Positions 45,175 to 53,988 of a stretch of DNA of 64,000 nucleotides are shown here, in pieces (position 1 is the stretch's first letter; each line of letters starts with the position of its first letter). The notes under the pieces were generated by a model. It searched no databases and had not been told where the DNA came from. It saw only the letters and a program-made list of their open reading frames with translations. Both the position numbers and the translations under genes were made by a program. Source of the stretch: Aquimarina sp. TRL1 (lineage in GTDB: Bacteria; Bacteroidota; Bacteroidia; Flavobacteriales; Flavobacteriaceae); contig NZ_CP053590.1 in the NCBI RefSeq assembly GCF_013365535.1, positions 1,292,501 to 1,356,500 of the forward strand. The letters run 5' to 3'.

Positions 45175-46208
45175 TGTACAGGGATTTTAAGGACAACAAT
45201 AAATTCGTTATTCTCAACAGCAATGTACAAAACATAATCCTTATCGTATAGTAGTTGAAGCCTTCTTTCAATATTTTTTAGCCCTATTCCTCCTTTTGAT
45301 TTAGGAACGGTCTCCTCATCAAATGTATTTTTAGAAACAAAAACCAGTTCTTCTTTATTTTTTTCAAAAGAAACTGTTAAATTCATATCAGAGCCAGAAT
45401 ACAATCCATGTTTAAACGAATTTTCAATAAATGGCAAAAATAACAAGGGAGGTACCTGAACTTCATCTACATTCCCTGTAATACTAATTTCTGATGTTAC
45501 TTTATATCCAAACCGTACTTTTTCAAGTTCTATATAGTTATCTATATAATTAATTTCCTGAAGAAGTGAAACACTTTTCTTACTTGCATCATAGATAATG
45601 TATTTCATTATGTCAGACAATTTCAAAACAACATCTGAAGCTTCTGAAGATTTCTGCATTGTCAACGCGTAAATATTGTTCAGGGTATTAAAGAAAAAGT
45701 GTGGCTGAATCTGTGCTCTCAAATATTTGAGCTCTGTTTTATATTGTAGTGCTTTTAATCGTTGATTTTGGTTTCTTTCATAAAGAAAGTCTGCTGTAAA
45801 CTTAATCGAAGAAGTCAGACCAATAACATACAGTTCTCCCAGAACTACTGCAATGATATGATTAAATCCAAATGCATCATGTCGACCCTGTACTTCTGGC
45901 CAGATGTTTTCAGTAACCAACCAATAATTCAGACCCGACCGAACCAGATAATGAATCCCTAAAGCCATTAATAAGAATGCTATATACATAGCATATTTCT
46001 TTTTCAAGATATACTTAGGAACTAAATAATATATATTAAAGTACACTATAATAATGTGTAGTGGGAACTCTACTAGATTTGACTTTAATGAGTACCAATA
46101 ATCATTAAAATAGCTCCCCCATCTCAAAAAATTGAACAAAAAATAAACCGTCCAAAAGTAAAGATGGTACTTCTTCTTAATCGTTAACTGTATTCCGCTT
46201 CCCCTCAA
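45171..46208 (-). CDS. LytS-type sensor histidine kinase
   Basis: A 345-residue histidine kinase of the LytS/YehU family. Four transmembrane helices (about residues 15-33, 44-63, 72-90, 115-137), then the His_kinase box RAQIQPHFFFNTLNNIY with phosphorylatable H170, and a HATPase_c domain (PPLLFLPFIENSFKHGL, GGIGLKNIERRLQLLY). No periplasmic sensor domain is apparent, so it may sense through its membrane part or a partner such as the adjacent symporter. No ATG precedes the first helix; TTG 46208 is used as the start. Confidence 0.88.
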   Translation of the reverse strand: MRGSGIQLTIKKKYHLYFWTVYFLFNFLRWGSYFNDYWYSLKSNLVEFPLHIIIVYFNIYYLVPKYILKKKYAMYIAFLLMALGIHYLVRSGLNYWLVTENIWPEVQGRHDAFGFNHIIAVVLGELYVIGLTSSIKFTADFLYERNQNQRLKALQYKTELKYLRAQIQPHFFFNTLNNIYALTMQKSSEASDVVLKLSDIMKYIIYDASKKSVSLLQEINYIDNYIELEKVRFGYKVTSEISITGNVDEVQVPPLLFLPFIENSFKHGLYSGSDMNLTVSFEKNKEELVFVSKNTFDEETVPKSKGGIGLKNIERRLQLLYDKDYVLYIAVENNEFIVVLKIPVQ

Positions 46209-46345
46209 TGTATAAATATCAATAAAAATGACTTATATGTAATTTTTTTACGGCAAAAACCGTCAAAATGTATAATTAATTAAAAGAAAAAACAAAAAAA
46301 TTAAAAATCCCATTTTACTGAAAAACCACATTATATGAGAATATA

Positions 46346-46415
46346 TGTCGTTCGTTGTAAAAAACATGTTGTACATATAAAAAAAATTTTTTCATGAATT
46401 CAAAAGTTTATTTTG
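46346..46415 (+). promoter_or_regulatory. Probable susC promoter and upstream regulatory sites
   Basis: TTATTTTG (46408-46415) is one base off TAnnTTTG and 27 bp before the ATG. Upstream, two GTT-containing sites (TGTCGTTCGTTG and CATGTTGTACAT, 46346-46376) could be a LytTR direct repeat, and ATGT-TGT-ACAT is also a short inverted repeat. The assignment is tentative. Confidence 0.35.
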
Positions 46416-46442
46416 TGGCAATCAATTAACAATCCATAAGAC

Positions 46443-49400
46443 ATGAAACAAAAATTTTTTACTTTCATCGGCCTTTCCTTATTCTCCATCTTGGGGATAT
46501 TTGGACAGGATGTTCAAATCTCCGGAACAGTTACCAGTATGAGTGATGGTTTGCCTTTACCAGGAGTTAATATCATTGTCGCAGGAACCTCTACCGGTTC
46601 TCAGACTGATTTTGACGGTAAGTATTCTATCAGCGCACCTCAGGGAGCTGTTCTACAATTCTCTTATTTAGGGATGAGAGCAGTAGAAAGAACAGTTGGT
46701 AGCGAAACGGTTATCAATGTTCAGTTAGAGGAAGATGCCGATCAATTAAGCGAAGTGGTTGTAACAGCCTTAGGTATTAAAAAGAGCAGAAAATCTCTTA
46801 CCTATGCTGCACAAGACTTAAAATCAGATGAATTAACCAAAGTTAAAGATGCCAACCCGATCAACAGTTTATCAGGTAAAGTATCTGGTTTAACTGTTAA
46901 CAGAAGTTCTTCAGGACTTGGAGGATCTGTAAAGGTTACATTAAGGGGTAATTCTTCTACCAGAACAAATCAACCTTTGTACGTTATAGATGGTATTCCA
47001 TTATCTAACAACAGTTCTTACCAACCAAATAATGCATTTGGAGATTTTGGTGGAGGTAACCGTGATGGTGGAGATGCATTATCTCTTTTAAACCCAGATG
47101 ATATCGAAAGCATGACGGTATTAAAAGGTGCTTCTGCTTCTGCATTATATGGTAGCCAGGGAGCAAATGGTGTTATTTTGATTACTACTAAGAAAGGAAA
47201 AGAAGGATCTTTTAAAGTTACTTATTCTTCGAATTTGACATTTGAAAATGCTGCTAGCCTTCCTGAATTCCAAACAGAATATCTTGGAGCTGCAGGAGAA
47301 AACAATGCTTGGAACGGCGGAAAAGGAGCTTCTGACGATCATGTAGAAGACTTCTTTAACACAGGGGTTACCGCTATAAACTCGGTATCTATTTCAGGAG
47401 GAACAGAGAAAGCTCAAACATATTTCTCATATGCTAATACTTCTGGATCAGGAATTACTCCTTCTCATAAACTAAAGAGACACAGTTTAAACTTTAGAGA
47501 GACAGCTAAACTATTTGACGACAGACTAACTGCCAATGCAAATATCACTTTATCTACTCAATCTATAGATAACAAGCCAGTAAATGGACTTTATTTCAAC
47601 CCGTTAACAGGTCTTTACCTATATCCAAGAGTAGGCGGAGATAGTTTCAGTAATTACGAAAACACTTATGAAACTTTTGTTCCAGGAAACATTCACCCAC
47701 AACAAAACTGGATTTTCCAAGAAGATATTCAACAAAATCCATATTGGATCATCAACAGAAACCAAAGTGATGACTTAAACCAAAAGTTAATTACTGCATT
47801 ATCATTACAATTTAAAGTTAATGATTGGTTATCATTCCAAACAAGAGGGAGTTATGACAGAACAATCAATAAGTTCGAGAAAAGATTATACGCTACTACA
47901 GAAGCGACTCTAGCTCCTGCAACAGGAAGATTTATTTATAGAGAAACTGAAGATACTCAGTTATATGCTGATTTAATAGCTACTATTAACAAAGACTTTG
48001 GAGAAGACTGGAACCTTTCTGCTAATATCGGTACCAGTATTACAAACTCTAAAATTGGAGAAGGGTTAAATTTAGACTCTGGAGTAAACGGAGGTTTACG
48101 AGTTCCTAATCAATTTATCGTTCAGAATTTTGACTCTAATTTTGCTAATTCTTTTACATTAGCACAAACATTAGCAGGAAAAAGAGAACAACAATCTGTT
48201 TTCGCCAGTACAACATTAGGGTTTAAAGAAATGATTTATCTTGACCTAACGGCAAGAAATGACTGGACATCTACATTATCAAATACTGATAACAATTCAT
48301 TCTTTTACCCTTCCGTAGGTATTACAACAATACTTTCTGAAGCATTCGAATTACCAGAAGCGATTAGCTATGCTAAGGTTAGAGCTTCATATGCAGAAGT
48401 AGGAAACGATTTACCTGCTTTTGTTTCTCAACCACAATTCTCTGCTCCATTTGGACAAGGAGCATTCATCCAGTCTATTACTTCTGTGGTTCCATTAAAA
48501 CCAGAACTTCAAAAATCAACGGAATTTGGTTTAGAAGCTAAATTTATAGACAACAGATTAGGTTTTAATGCTACTTATTACCAAACAAATACGAATGATC
48601 AGATTATCCCTATTTCAACTCCAACTTCTGGACAGGGACTTACACAGACATTCATTAATGCAGGGAACATACAAAACCAAGGACTTGAAGTTTCTATTAA
48701 TGCATCTATTATCAGAAATGATAACTTTGAGTGGAATAGTATCCTTAACTATGCGGTAAATGACAATAAAGTAAAAGAACTTAGATCTGAGTTAGCTCCA
48801 GATCAAGACGAAGTAATCCTAACAGATGCAGTACCTTCTAACATCAACTATAGATATATTATTAAAGAAGGTGGATCTTTTGGAGATATATACGCACAAA
48901 CAACTGAAAGAGACGCCAATGGAAATATTGTCCTAGCAGCGGATGGCACTCCTGTAAATGGAGGAATCAACTTAGTTGGAAATGCAAATCCAGACTGGAC
49001 ATTAGGATGGAACAACAGCTTTGAATACAAAAACATTACTTTAAATGTATTAGTAGATGCTAGATTTGGAGGAGAAGTATTGAGTATCACTGAAGGATAC
49101 CTTGATGAGCGAGGGCTATCTCAAAGAACTGCTGATGCTAGAAATGCTGGAGCTGTAGCTGGAAGTTTTGTAAACGAAGACGGTACTCCTTTTACAGGTA
49201 CTGTTGATCCTCAGGCATATTATACTGCAGTAGGAGGAAGACAAGGGTTTACCGGTGAATATGTATATGACGCTACAAACATTAGATTAGCAGAATTATC
49301 TTTAGGGTACAGATTTAAATTACCTGAAAGTTTATTCATAAAAAGCGCGAACTTTTCTGTGATAGGAAGAAACCTATTCTTTTTCCACAAAGATGCTCCG

Positions 49401-49508
49401 TTCGATCCGAACATATCTGCAAGTACTGGAGAAGGTCTTCAAGGAATCGATCTCTTTTCTCAACCTACTACCAGAAGCTTAGGATTCAACTTACAATTAA
49501 CATTTTAA
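46443..49508 (+). CDS. SusC/RagA-type TonB-linked outer-membrane transporter
   Basis: A 1021-residue outer-membrane protein. Signal peptide (1-22), a carboxypeptidase-regulatory-like N-terminal domain (ISGTVTSMSDGLPLPGVNIIV ... FDGKYSISAP), a TonB-box-like QLSEVVVTALGI, a plug domain (ALYGSQGANGVILITTKKG) and a 22-strand barrel ending in FNLQLTF. Imports glycan oligomers across the outer membrane with the SusD partner encoded next. The substrate is probably GlcNAc-based, from the NagB and GH20 genes that follow. Confidence 0.95.
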   Translation: MKQKFFTFIGLSLFSILGIFGQDVQISGTVTSMSDGLPLPGVNIIVAGTSTGSQTDFDGKYSISAPQGAVLQFSYLGMRAVERTVGSETVINVQLEEDADQLSEVVVTALGIKKSRKSLTYAAQDLKSDELTKVKDANPINSLSGKVSGLTVNRSSSGLGGSVKVTLRGNSSTRTNQPLYVIDGIPLSNNSSYQPNNAFGDFGGGNRDGGDALSLLNPDDIESMTVLKGASASALYGSQGANGVILITTKKGKEGSFKVTYSSNLTFENAASLPEFQTEYLGAAGENNAWNGGKGASDDHVEDFFNTGVTAINSVSISGGTEKAQTYFSYANTSGSGITPSHKLKRHSLNFRETAKLFDDRLTANANITLSTQSIDNKPVNGLYFNPLTGLYLYPRVGGDSFSNYENTYETFVPGNIHPQQNWIFQEDIQQNPYWIINRNQSDDLNQKLITALSLQFKVNDWLSFQTRGSYDRTINKFEKRLYATTEATLAPATGRFIYRETEDTQLYADLIATINKDFGEDWNLSANIGTSITNSKIGEGLNLDSGVNGGLRVPNQFIVQNFDSNFANSFTLAQTLAGKREQQSVFASTTLGFKEMIYLDLTARNDWTSTLSNTDNNSFFYPSVGITTILSEAFELPEAISYAKVRASYAEVGNDLPAFVSQPQFSAPFGQGAFIQSITSVVPLKPELQKSTEFGLEAKFIDNRLGFNATYYQTNTNDQIIPISTPTSGQGLTQTFINAGNIQNQGLEVSINASIIRNDNFEWNSILNYAVNDNKVKELRSELAPDQDEVILTDAVPSNINYRYIIKEGGSFGDIYAQTTERDANGNIVLAADGTPVNGGINLVGNANPDWTLGWNNSFEYKNITLNVLVDARFGGEVLSITEGYLDERGLSQRTADARNAGAVAGSFVNEDGTPFTGTVDPQAYYTAVGGRQGFTGEYVYDATNIRLAELSLGYRFKLPESLFIKSANFSVIGRNLFFFHKDAPFDPNISASTGEGLQGIDLFSQPTTRSLGFNLQLTF

Positions 49509-49519
49509 CTTTTTGAAAT

Positions 49520-51070
49520 ATGAAAAGTATATATAAAATATCAGGTATTGCATTACTGTTCTTAATCTTCGCCTGTACAGATAACTTCGAAGATATAAAC
49601 ACCAATGACACTACAATCCCAAAGAATCAATTAGAAGCGACTGATTTCTTTGCGGGTATGTTCAATAATATTTATCAAAATCAACCTGCCTGGAGTACAC
49701 AATTACAGCAAAACCTTAACGGGGATGTTTATTCCGGATACATGATGCCTCCAACTGGTTTTGCCAGTAACATTAATAATATGACCTATGCATTAGTAGA
49801 TGGTTGGAACAACTTCCCTTGGAATGTTGCTTATTCTAATATCATGCTCAATGCATTCACGATAGAAGGAATTAGTAAAGAAACAAATCCTAAACTATAT
49901 GCGCTTTCTTTGATATTAAAAGTTGAAGCGATGCACAGAGTTACTGACATATACGGACCTATCGTATATTCTAGATTTGGAGAAAACCCACTAGTAGGTT
50001 ATTATGATTCTCAAGAGACTGTTTATAACACATTTTTTGAAGAACTGGATTACGCTATAACTACATTATCTGATAGCAGCTTGCCAGATGTTCCCGGAAC
50101 ATTTGCTGCTACTGATCAAGCTTATGGAGGAGACATAGATAAATGGGTTCAATTCGCAAACTCTTTACGTCTTAGATTAGCAATTCGAATCTCAAAAGTA
50201 AATCCAAGCAAAGCGCAAACAGAAGGAGAAAAGTCGTTAGCACATAGTGGTGGATTGATTGATAACAATACGAACAACTTCTTAGTAGATGGTAAAGTTG
50301 AACATCCATTAGCTACGATAGCTGCTTCCTGGAACGATATCAGAATGGGAGCTTCTATGGAATCTATTCTTACTGGATATGAAGATCCAAGATTAGAAAA
50401 GTATTTTGAAGAATCAGAAGTATCACCTGGTGAATACAAAGGAATCAGAATTGGTATTAATGCAGACAAACCAAAATATCAACCTTTCTCTAACATAGGT
50501 GAAAGTATTATCAGAACAACTCTTATTCAATTAATGACGGCATCTGAAGTACATTTCTTAAAAGCAGAAGCAGCATTAAGAGGATGGGCTGGAGCTGGAG
50601 ATGCTCAAGCCAACTACGAAGCTGGAATTGCCACTTCTTTTGATCAGCATGGAGTAGCTGATGCTTCTTATGCATCTGATAATACAAAAGTTGCTGCTGA
50701 TTATACTGATCCTGTAGAAGCAGCTCATAATACTGGGGCAGTTAGTAATGTAACTATTGCTTGGGACGCCGCTGCTAGTAATGAAGTAAAATTAGAAAAA
50801 ATCATAACTCAAAAATGGATTGCTATGTTCCCTGACGGACAGGAAGCATGGAGTGAGTTTAGAAGAACAGGATATCCAAAATTATTCCCTGTTGTAAACA
50901 ACAAGAGTAATGGAGAAATCGATACAGATATCCAAATACGTCGCTTAAAATTTGCTGACTCTGATAAAGTAGCAAATTCTGCCGAGGTAGAAAAAGCAGT
51001 ATCTCTGTTAGGCGGTCCTGATACTGGAGGTACCAGACTCTGGTGGGATATCGCTGGAGGTAATTTTTAA
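49520..51070 (+). CDS. SusD/RagB-type glycan-binding lipoprotein
   Basis: A 516-residue surface lipoprotein (lipobox IFAC, Cys19) of the SusD/RagB-like family; TPR-like helices appear in the middle and the C-terminal part carries the FPDGQEAWSEFRRTGYP block, typical of SusD-like proteins. It caps the SusC barrel and binds incoming oligosaccharide. It starts 11 bp after susC, an almost universal pairing, and is followed by a strong terminator at 51085. Confidence 0.93.
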   Translation: MKSIYKISGIALLFLIFACTDNFEDINTNDTTIPKNQLEATDFFAGMFNNIYQNQPAWSTQLQQNLNGDVYSGYMMPPTGFASNINNMTYALVDGWNNFPWNVAYSNIMLNAFTIEGISKETNPKLYALSLILKVEAMHRVTDIYGPIVYSRFGENPLVGYYDSQETVYNTFFEELDYAITTLSDSSLPDVPGTFAATDQAYGGDIDKWVQFANSLRLRLAIRISKVNPSKAQTEGEKSLAHSGGLIDNNTNNFLVDGKVEHPLATIAASWNDIRMGASMESILTGYEDPRLEKYFEESEVSPGEYKGIRIGINADKPKYQPFSNIGESIIRTTLIQLMTASEVHFLKAEAALRGWAGAGDAQANYEAGIATSFDQHGVADASYASDNTKVAADYTDPVEAAHNTGAVSNVTIAWDAAASNEVKLEKIITQKWIAMFPDGQEAWSEFRRTGYPKLFPVVNNKSNGEIDTDIQIRRLKFADSDKVANSAEVEKAVSLLGGPDTGGTRLWWDIAGGNF

Positions 51071-51084
51071 GTTAATTTGTTTAG

Positions 51085-51117
51085 AAAAAGAGATAAGCAT
51101 ATTGCTTATCTCTTTTT
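51085..51117 (+). terminator. Terminator between susD and nagB
   Basis: AAAAAGAGATAAGCA (51085-51099) and TGCTTATCTCTTTTT (51103-51117) pair perfectly. It could uncouple high susCD expression from lower expression of the catabolic genes behind it. Confidence 0.85.
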
Positions 51118-51174
51118 ACTCAACTCCCATATCATAATCACAATTACTCAATAAGTTATAAATAGACTTAAAAA

Positions 51175-53091
51175 ATGATCAAAGAAATTAAGTACAAACA
51201 GGTTGGTAAATTTGAAGACACTAAGTTTGAAAAGATTCACAATGAAATATTTGAAAACTCTGTTAATGCTTCAAAAATTGTAGCGCAGGAGATTGCTGAT
51301 CTTATCATTCAAAAACAAGAAAATGGAGAGCAGTGTGTTCTTGGTCTGGCAACAGGCTCCTCACCTATTAAAGTATATGAAGAGCTTGTAAGGCTTCATA
51401 AATCTGGTGAGCTTAGTTTTAGAAATGTTGTGACCTTCAATCTGGATGAGTATTATCCTATGAAGATTGAAAATCAACAAAGCTACTATCATTTCATGCA
51501 TCAACATCTTTTCGATCATGTAGATATTCATCCGGAGAATATCAATATCCCTAGTGGTGATATTCCCGTAGAAGAATTAGATCAGTATTGTATTGACTAT
51601 GAGATGAAAATCAAACAGTACGGAGGAATTGATTTTCAACTATTAGGTATTGGGCGATCTGGACACATCGGATTCAACGAACCTGGATCACATCGTAATT
51701 CAGGAACCAGAATTATCACATTGGACCACATTACTCGTAGAGACGCTGCTTCTGATTTTAATGGTATTGAAAATGTACCTAAAAAAGCAGTCACTATGGG
51801 AATTAACACCATAATGAATGCCAAGCGTATCATCCTTTTGGCATGGGGGCATAAAAAAGCTTCTGTCCTTCAGGAAACAATCGAAGGAGATATTACTTCT
51901 ACAATACCCGCAACTTTTCTTCAAGATCATAAAAACACCACAATCATTTGTGATGCAGAAGCTGCATCTGAACTAACTAGAATTAAAACACCTTGGTTAG
52001 TAGATCAATGTATATGGACAGAGGATCTAAAACTAAAAGCTGTTACCTGGCTTAGTCAGGAAGTAAAAAAACCATTATTAAAATTAACCGACAAAGACTA
52101 TAACGAGCATGGTATGTCTGGACTTCTTGCATTAGAAGGATCCGCATATGATCTCAATATAAAAATATTTAATACACTACAACATACAATTACCGGGTGG
52201 CCAGGAGGAAAACCAAATGCAGATGATACCAATCGTCCGGAAAGAGCTTTTCCTACCAAGAAAAGAGTTCTTATTTTCAGTCCTCACCCAGATGATGATG
52301 TGATCTCCATGGGAGGTACTTTCTCCAGATTAATCGATCAGGGACACGAAGTACACGTAGCGTATCAAACCTCTGGAAATATTGCTGTAAACGATGAAGA
52401 AGCTTTAAAATTTGCTGAAGTAGCACAAAAGCTAGCAAACGATTCAGATATTTCCATTTTTAATACAATAAAAGATTCCTTAAACTCTAAAAACAAAGGA
52501 GACATTGACATCCCTGAAGCACGATTAATCAAAGGATTAATTCGCCAAATGGAGTCATACGGAGCTACCAGATATTTAGGATTAGATGATTCCAATGTAC
52601 ACTTTTTGAATCTACCATTCTATGAAACCGGAAAAATCAAAAAGAATCCTATCGGAAAAAATGACATCCAAATCATCATTGACCTTATCAACGAAGTACA
52701 ACCTCATCAAATATATGCTGCAGGAGATTTAGCAGACCCACATGGTACGCATAAATTATGTCTAGATGCTATTTTTGAGGCGCTTCCTCTACTAAAAAAG
52801 CAACCTTTCATGAAAGATTGTTGGGTATGGTTATACAGAGGAGCTTGGCATGAATGGGATATTTCTGAAATAGAAATGGCGGTACCATTAAGCCCTGATG
52901 AAGTAAACAGAAAGACCAATGCTATCTTGTTCCACCAATCACAAAAAGACAGAGTGATGTTCCAGGGAGAAGATGCGAGAGAATTCTGGGTACGTGCTCA
53001 AGAAAGAAACAGAAACACCGCCGAATTATATGATCAACTAGGATTAGCTGACTATGAAGCTATAGAAGCTTTTAAAAGATACCATTTCTAA
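51175..53091 (+). CDS. nagB: Glucosamine-6-phosphate deaminase fused to a PIG-L-type deacetylase domain
   Basis: A 638-residue two-domain protein. Residues 1-290 are a GlcN6P deaminase (LGLATGSSPIKVYEELVRLH, FNLDEYYP, GIGRSGHIGFNEPGSH). Residues 360-630 contain a PIG-L/LmbE N-acetylglucosaminyl deacetylase-like core (VLIFSPHPDDDVISMGGTF at about 362-380; YAAGDLADPHGTHKLC supplying a later zinc ligand). The pairing would link removal of an acetyl group with conversion of GlcN6P to fructose-6-phosphate, although the second domain's substrate is unproven. No separate nagA is present in the window. Confidence 0.93.
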   Translation: MIKEIKYKQVGKFEDTKFEKIHNEIFENSVNASKIVAQEIADLIIQKQENGEQCVLGLATGSSPIKVYEELVRLHKSGELSFRNVVTFNLDEYYPMKIENQQSYYHFMHQHLFDHVDIHPENINIPSGDIPVEELDQYCIDYEMKIKQYGGIDFQLLGIGRSGHIGFNEPGSHRNSGTRIITLDHITRRDAASDFNGIENVPKKAVTMGINTIMNAKRIILLAWGHKKASVLQETIEGDITSTIPATFLQDHKNTTIICDAEAASELTRIKTPWLVDQCIWTEDLKLKAVTWLSQEVKKPLLKLTDKDYNEHGMSGLLALEGSAYDLNIKIFNTLQHTITGWPGGKPNADDTNRPERAFPTKKRVLIFSPHPDDDVISMGGTFSRLIDQGHEVHVAYQTSGNIAVNDEEALKFAEVAQKLANDSDISIFNTIKDSLNSKNKGDIDIPEARLIKGLIRQMESYGATRYLGLDDSNVHFLNLPFYETGKIKKNPIGKNDIQIIIDLINEVQPHQIYAAGDLADPHGTHKLCLDAIFEALPLLKKQPFMKDCWVWLYRGAWHEWDISEIEMAVPLSPDEVNRKTNAILFHQSQKDRVMFQGEDAREFWVRAQERNRNTAELYDQLGLADYEAIEAFKRYHF

Positions 53092-53130
53092 TTGTTCTCA
53101 TCAAATAATTTAAGAAGTGAAAAAAGAGGT

Positions 53131-53159
53131 TAGTCAATCTCGATAATTGAGATTGACTA
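53131..53159 (+). terminator. Hairpin after nagB
   Basis: TAGTCAATCTC and GAGATTGACTA pair over 11 bp with a 7-base loop; the T run (ACCTTTTAA) is weak, so termination may be partial. Confidence 0.5.
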
Positions 53160-53213
53160 TACCTTTTAAGTCTCCTAAGCAATAGATATATCTATCACAA
53201 AAAACAAAAAACA

Positions 53214-53915
53214 ATGCCGAATATCACTTTAAAAGAGATGTCTTGTATATTAGGAGTTTCAATTTCCACTGTTTCTAAAGCACTTAGTGACAGTACAGAA
53301 ATAAGTAAAGAAACTAAAAAAAGAGTAACAGAGATTGCTCAACTTTATAATTACAGACCCAATAGTATAGCGCAAAACTTACGTCTACAAAAGACGAATA
53401 CTATAGGACTAATTGTTCCTGATTTGGGAAATATCTCTACATTAGAACTCGTAGACGAAATTGCTGATTACACCATGGCTAATCAGACAAAACTAATGAT
53501 CTATCAATCCAAAGGACGTAGCGAAAGAGAAATCGCGTTAATAAAAATGCTTACCAACGGATGTACAGACGGTCTAATCATCTCTCTGAGCCCTAAAACT
53601 ATTGAGAAAAAGAATTATGTATCTCTGATGAACCTTACACAAGCAAATTTCCCTTTGGTATTACTCAATAAAATTGATGAAATACCATGTAGTAAAGTTT
53701 TTATCGATAAAAATATCCAGGCTGATAATATCGACGATATAAACTTACCTCATCAAATGCTCGGTAAAGAAGCAGTAAAAACTCTGATCAAAAAAATTAA
53801 TAAAAAAACAATTGGAGCTACTGAAAAATGCCTTAATCCAGCATCAATGATGTTCCGATCTATTTCTAAAGGAATACTACAACAAAAGCGAACTTCCCGC
53901 AAAGAGCTCTGTTAA
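53214..53915 (+). CDS. LacI family regulator with internal deletion
   Basis: A 233-residue LacI-type protein, about 100-120 residues shorter than normal. The N-terminal HTH and hinge are intact (TLKEMSCILGVSISTVSKAL, YNYRPNSIAQNLR), followed by the first lobe (NTIGLIVPDLGN ... PLVLLNKIDEI). After VFIDKNIQADN near residue 170, it jumps directly to the C-terminal block LGKEAVKTLIKKI. The missing middle would normally contain most of the second lobe and ligand contacts. The frame stays open, so DNA binding may persist without effector response. It sits between nagB and GH20, so it is the PUL's own regulator or a remnant of it. Confidence 0.82.
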   Translation: MPNITLKEMSCILGVSISTVSKALSDSTEISKETKKRVTEIAQLYNYRPNSIAQNLRLQKTNTIGLIVPDLGNISTLELVDEIADYTMANQTKLMIYQSKGRSEREIALIKMLTNGCTDGLIISLSPKTIEKKNYVSLMNLTQANFPLVLLNKIDEIPCSKVFIDKNIQADNIDDINLPHQMLGKEAVKTLIKKINKKTIGATEKCLNPASMMFRSISKGILQQKRTSRKELC

Positions 53916-53988
53916 AAAAAGAAGCTTCATTATCAAAATAAATCATTCGTTTTTCTAACATCATATTCCTAATCCAATTATATTCTCC

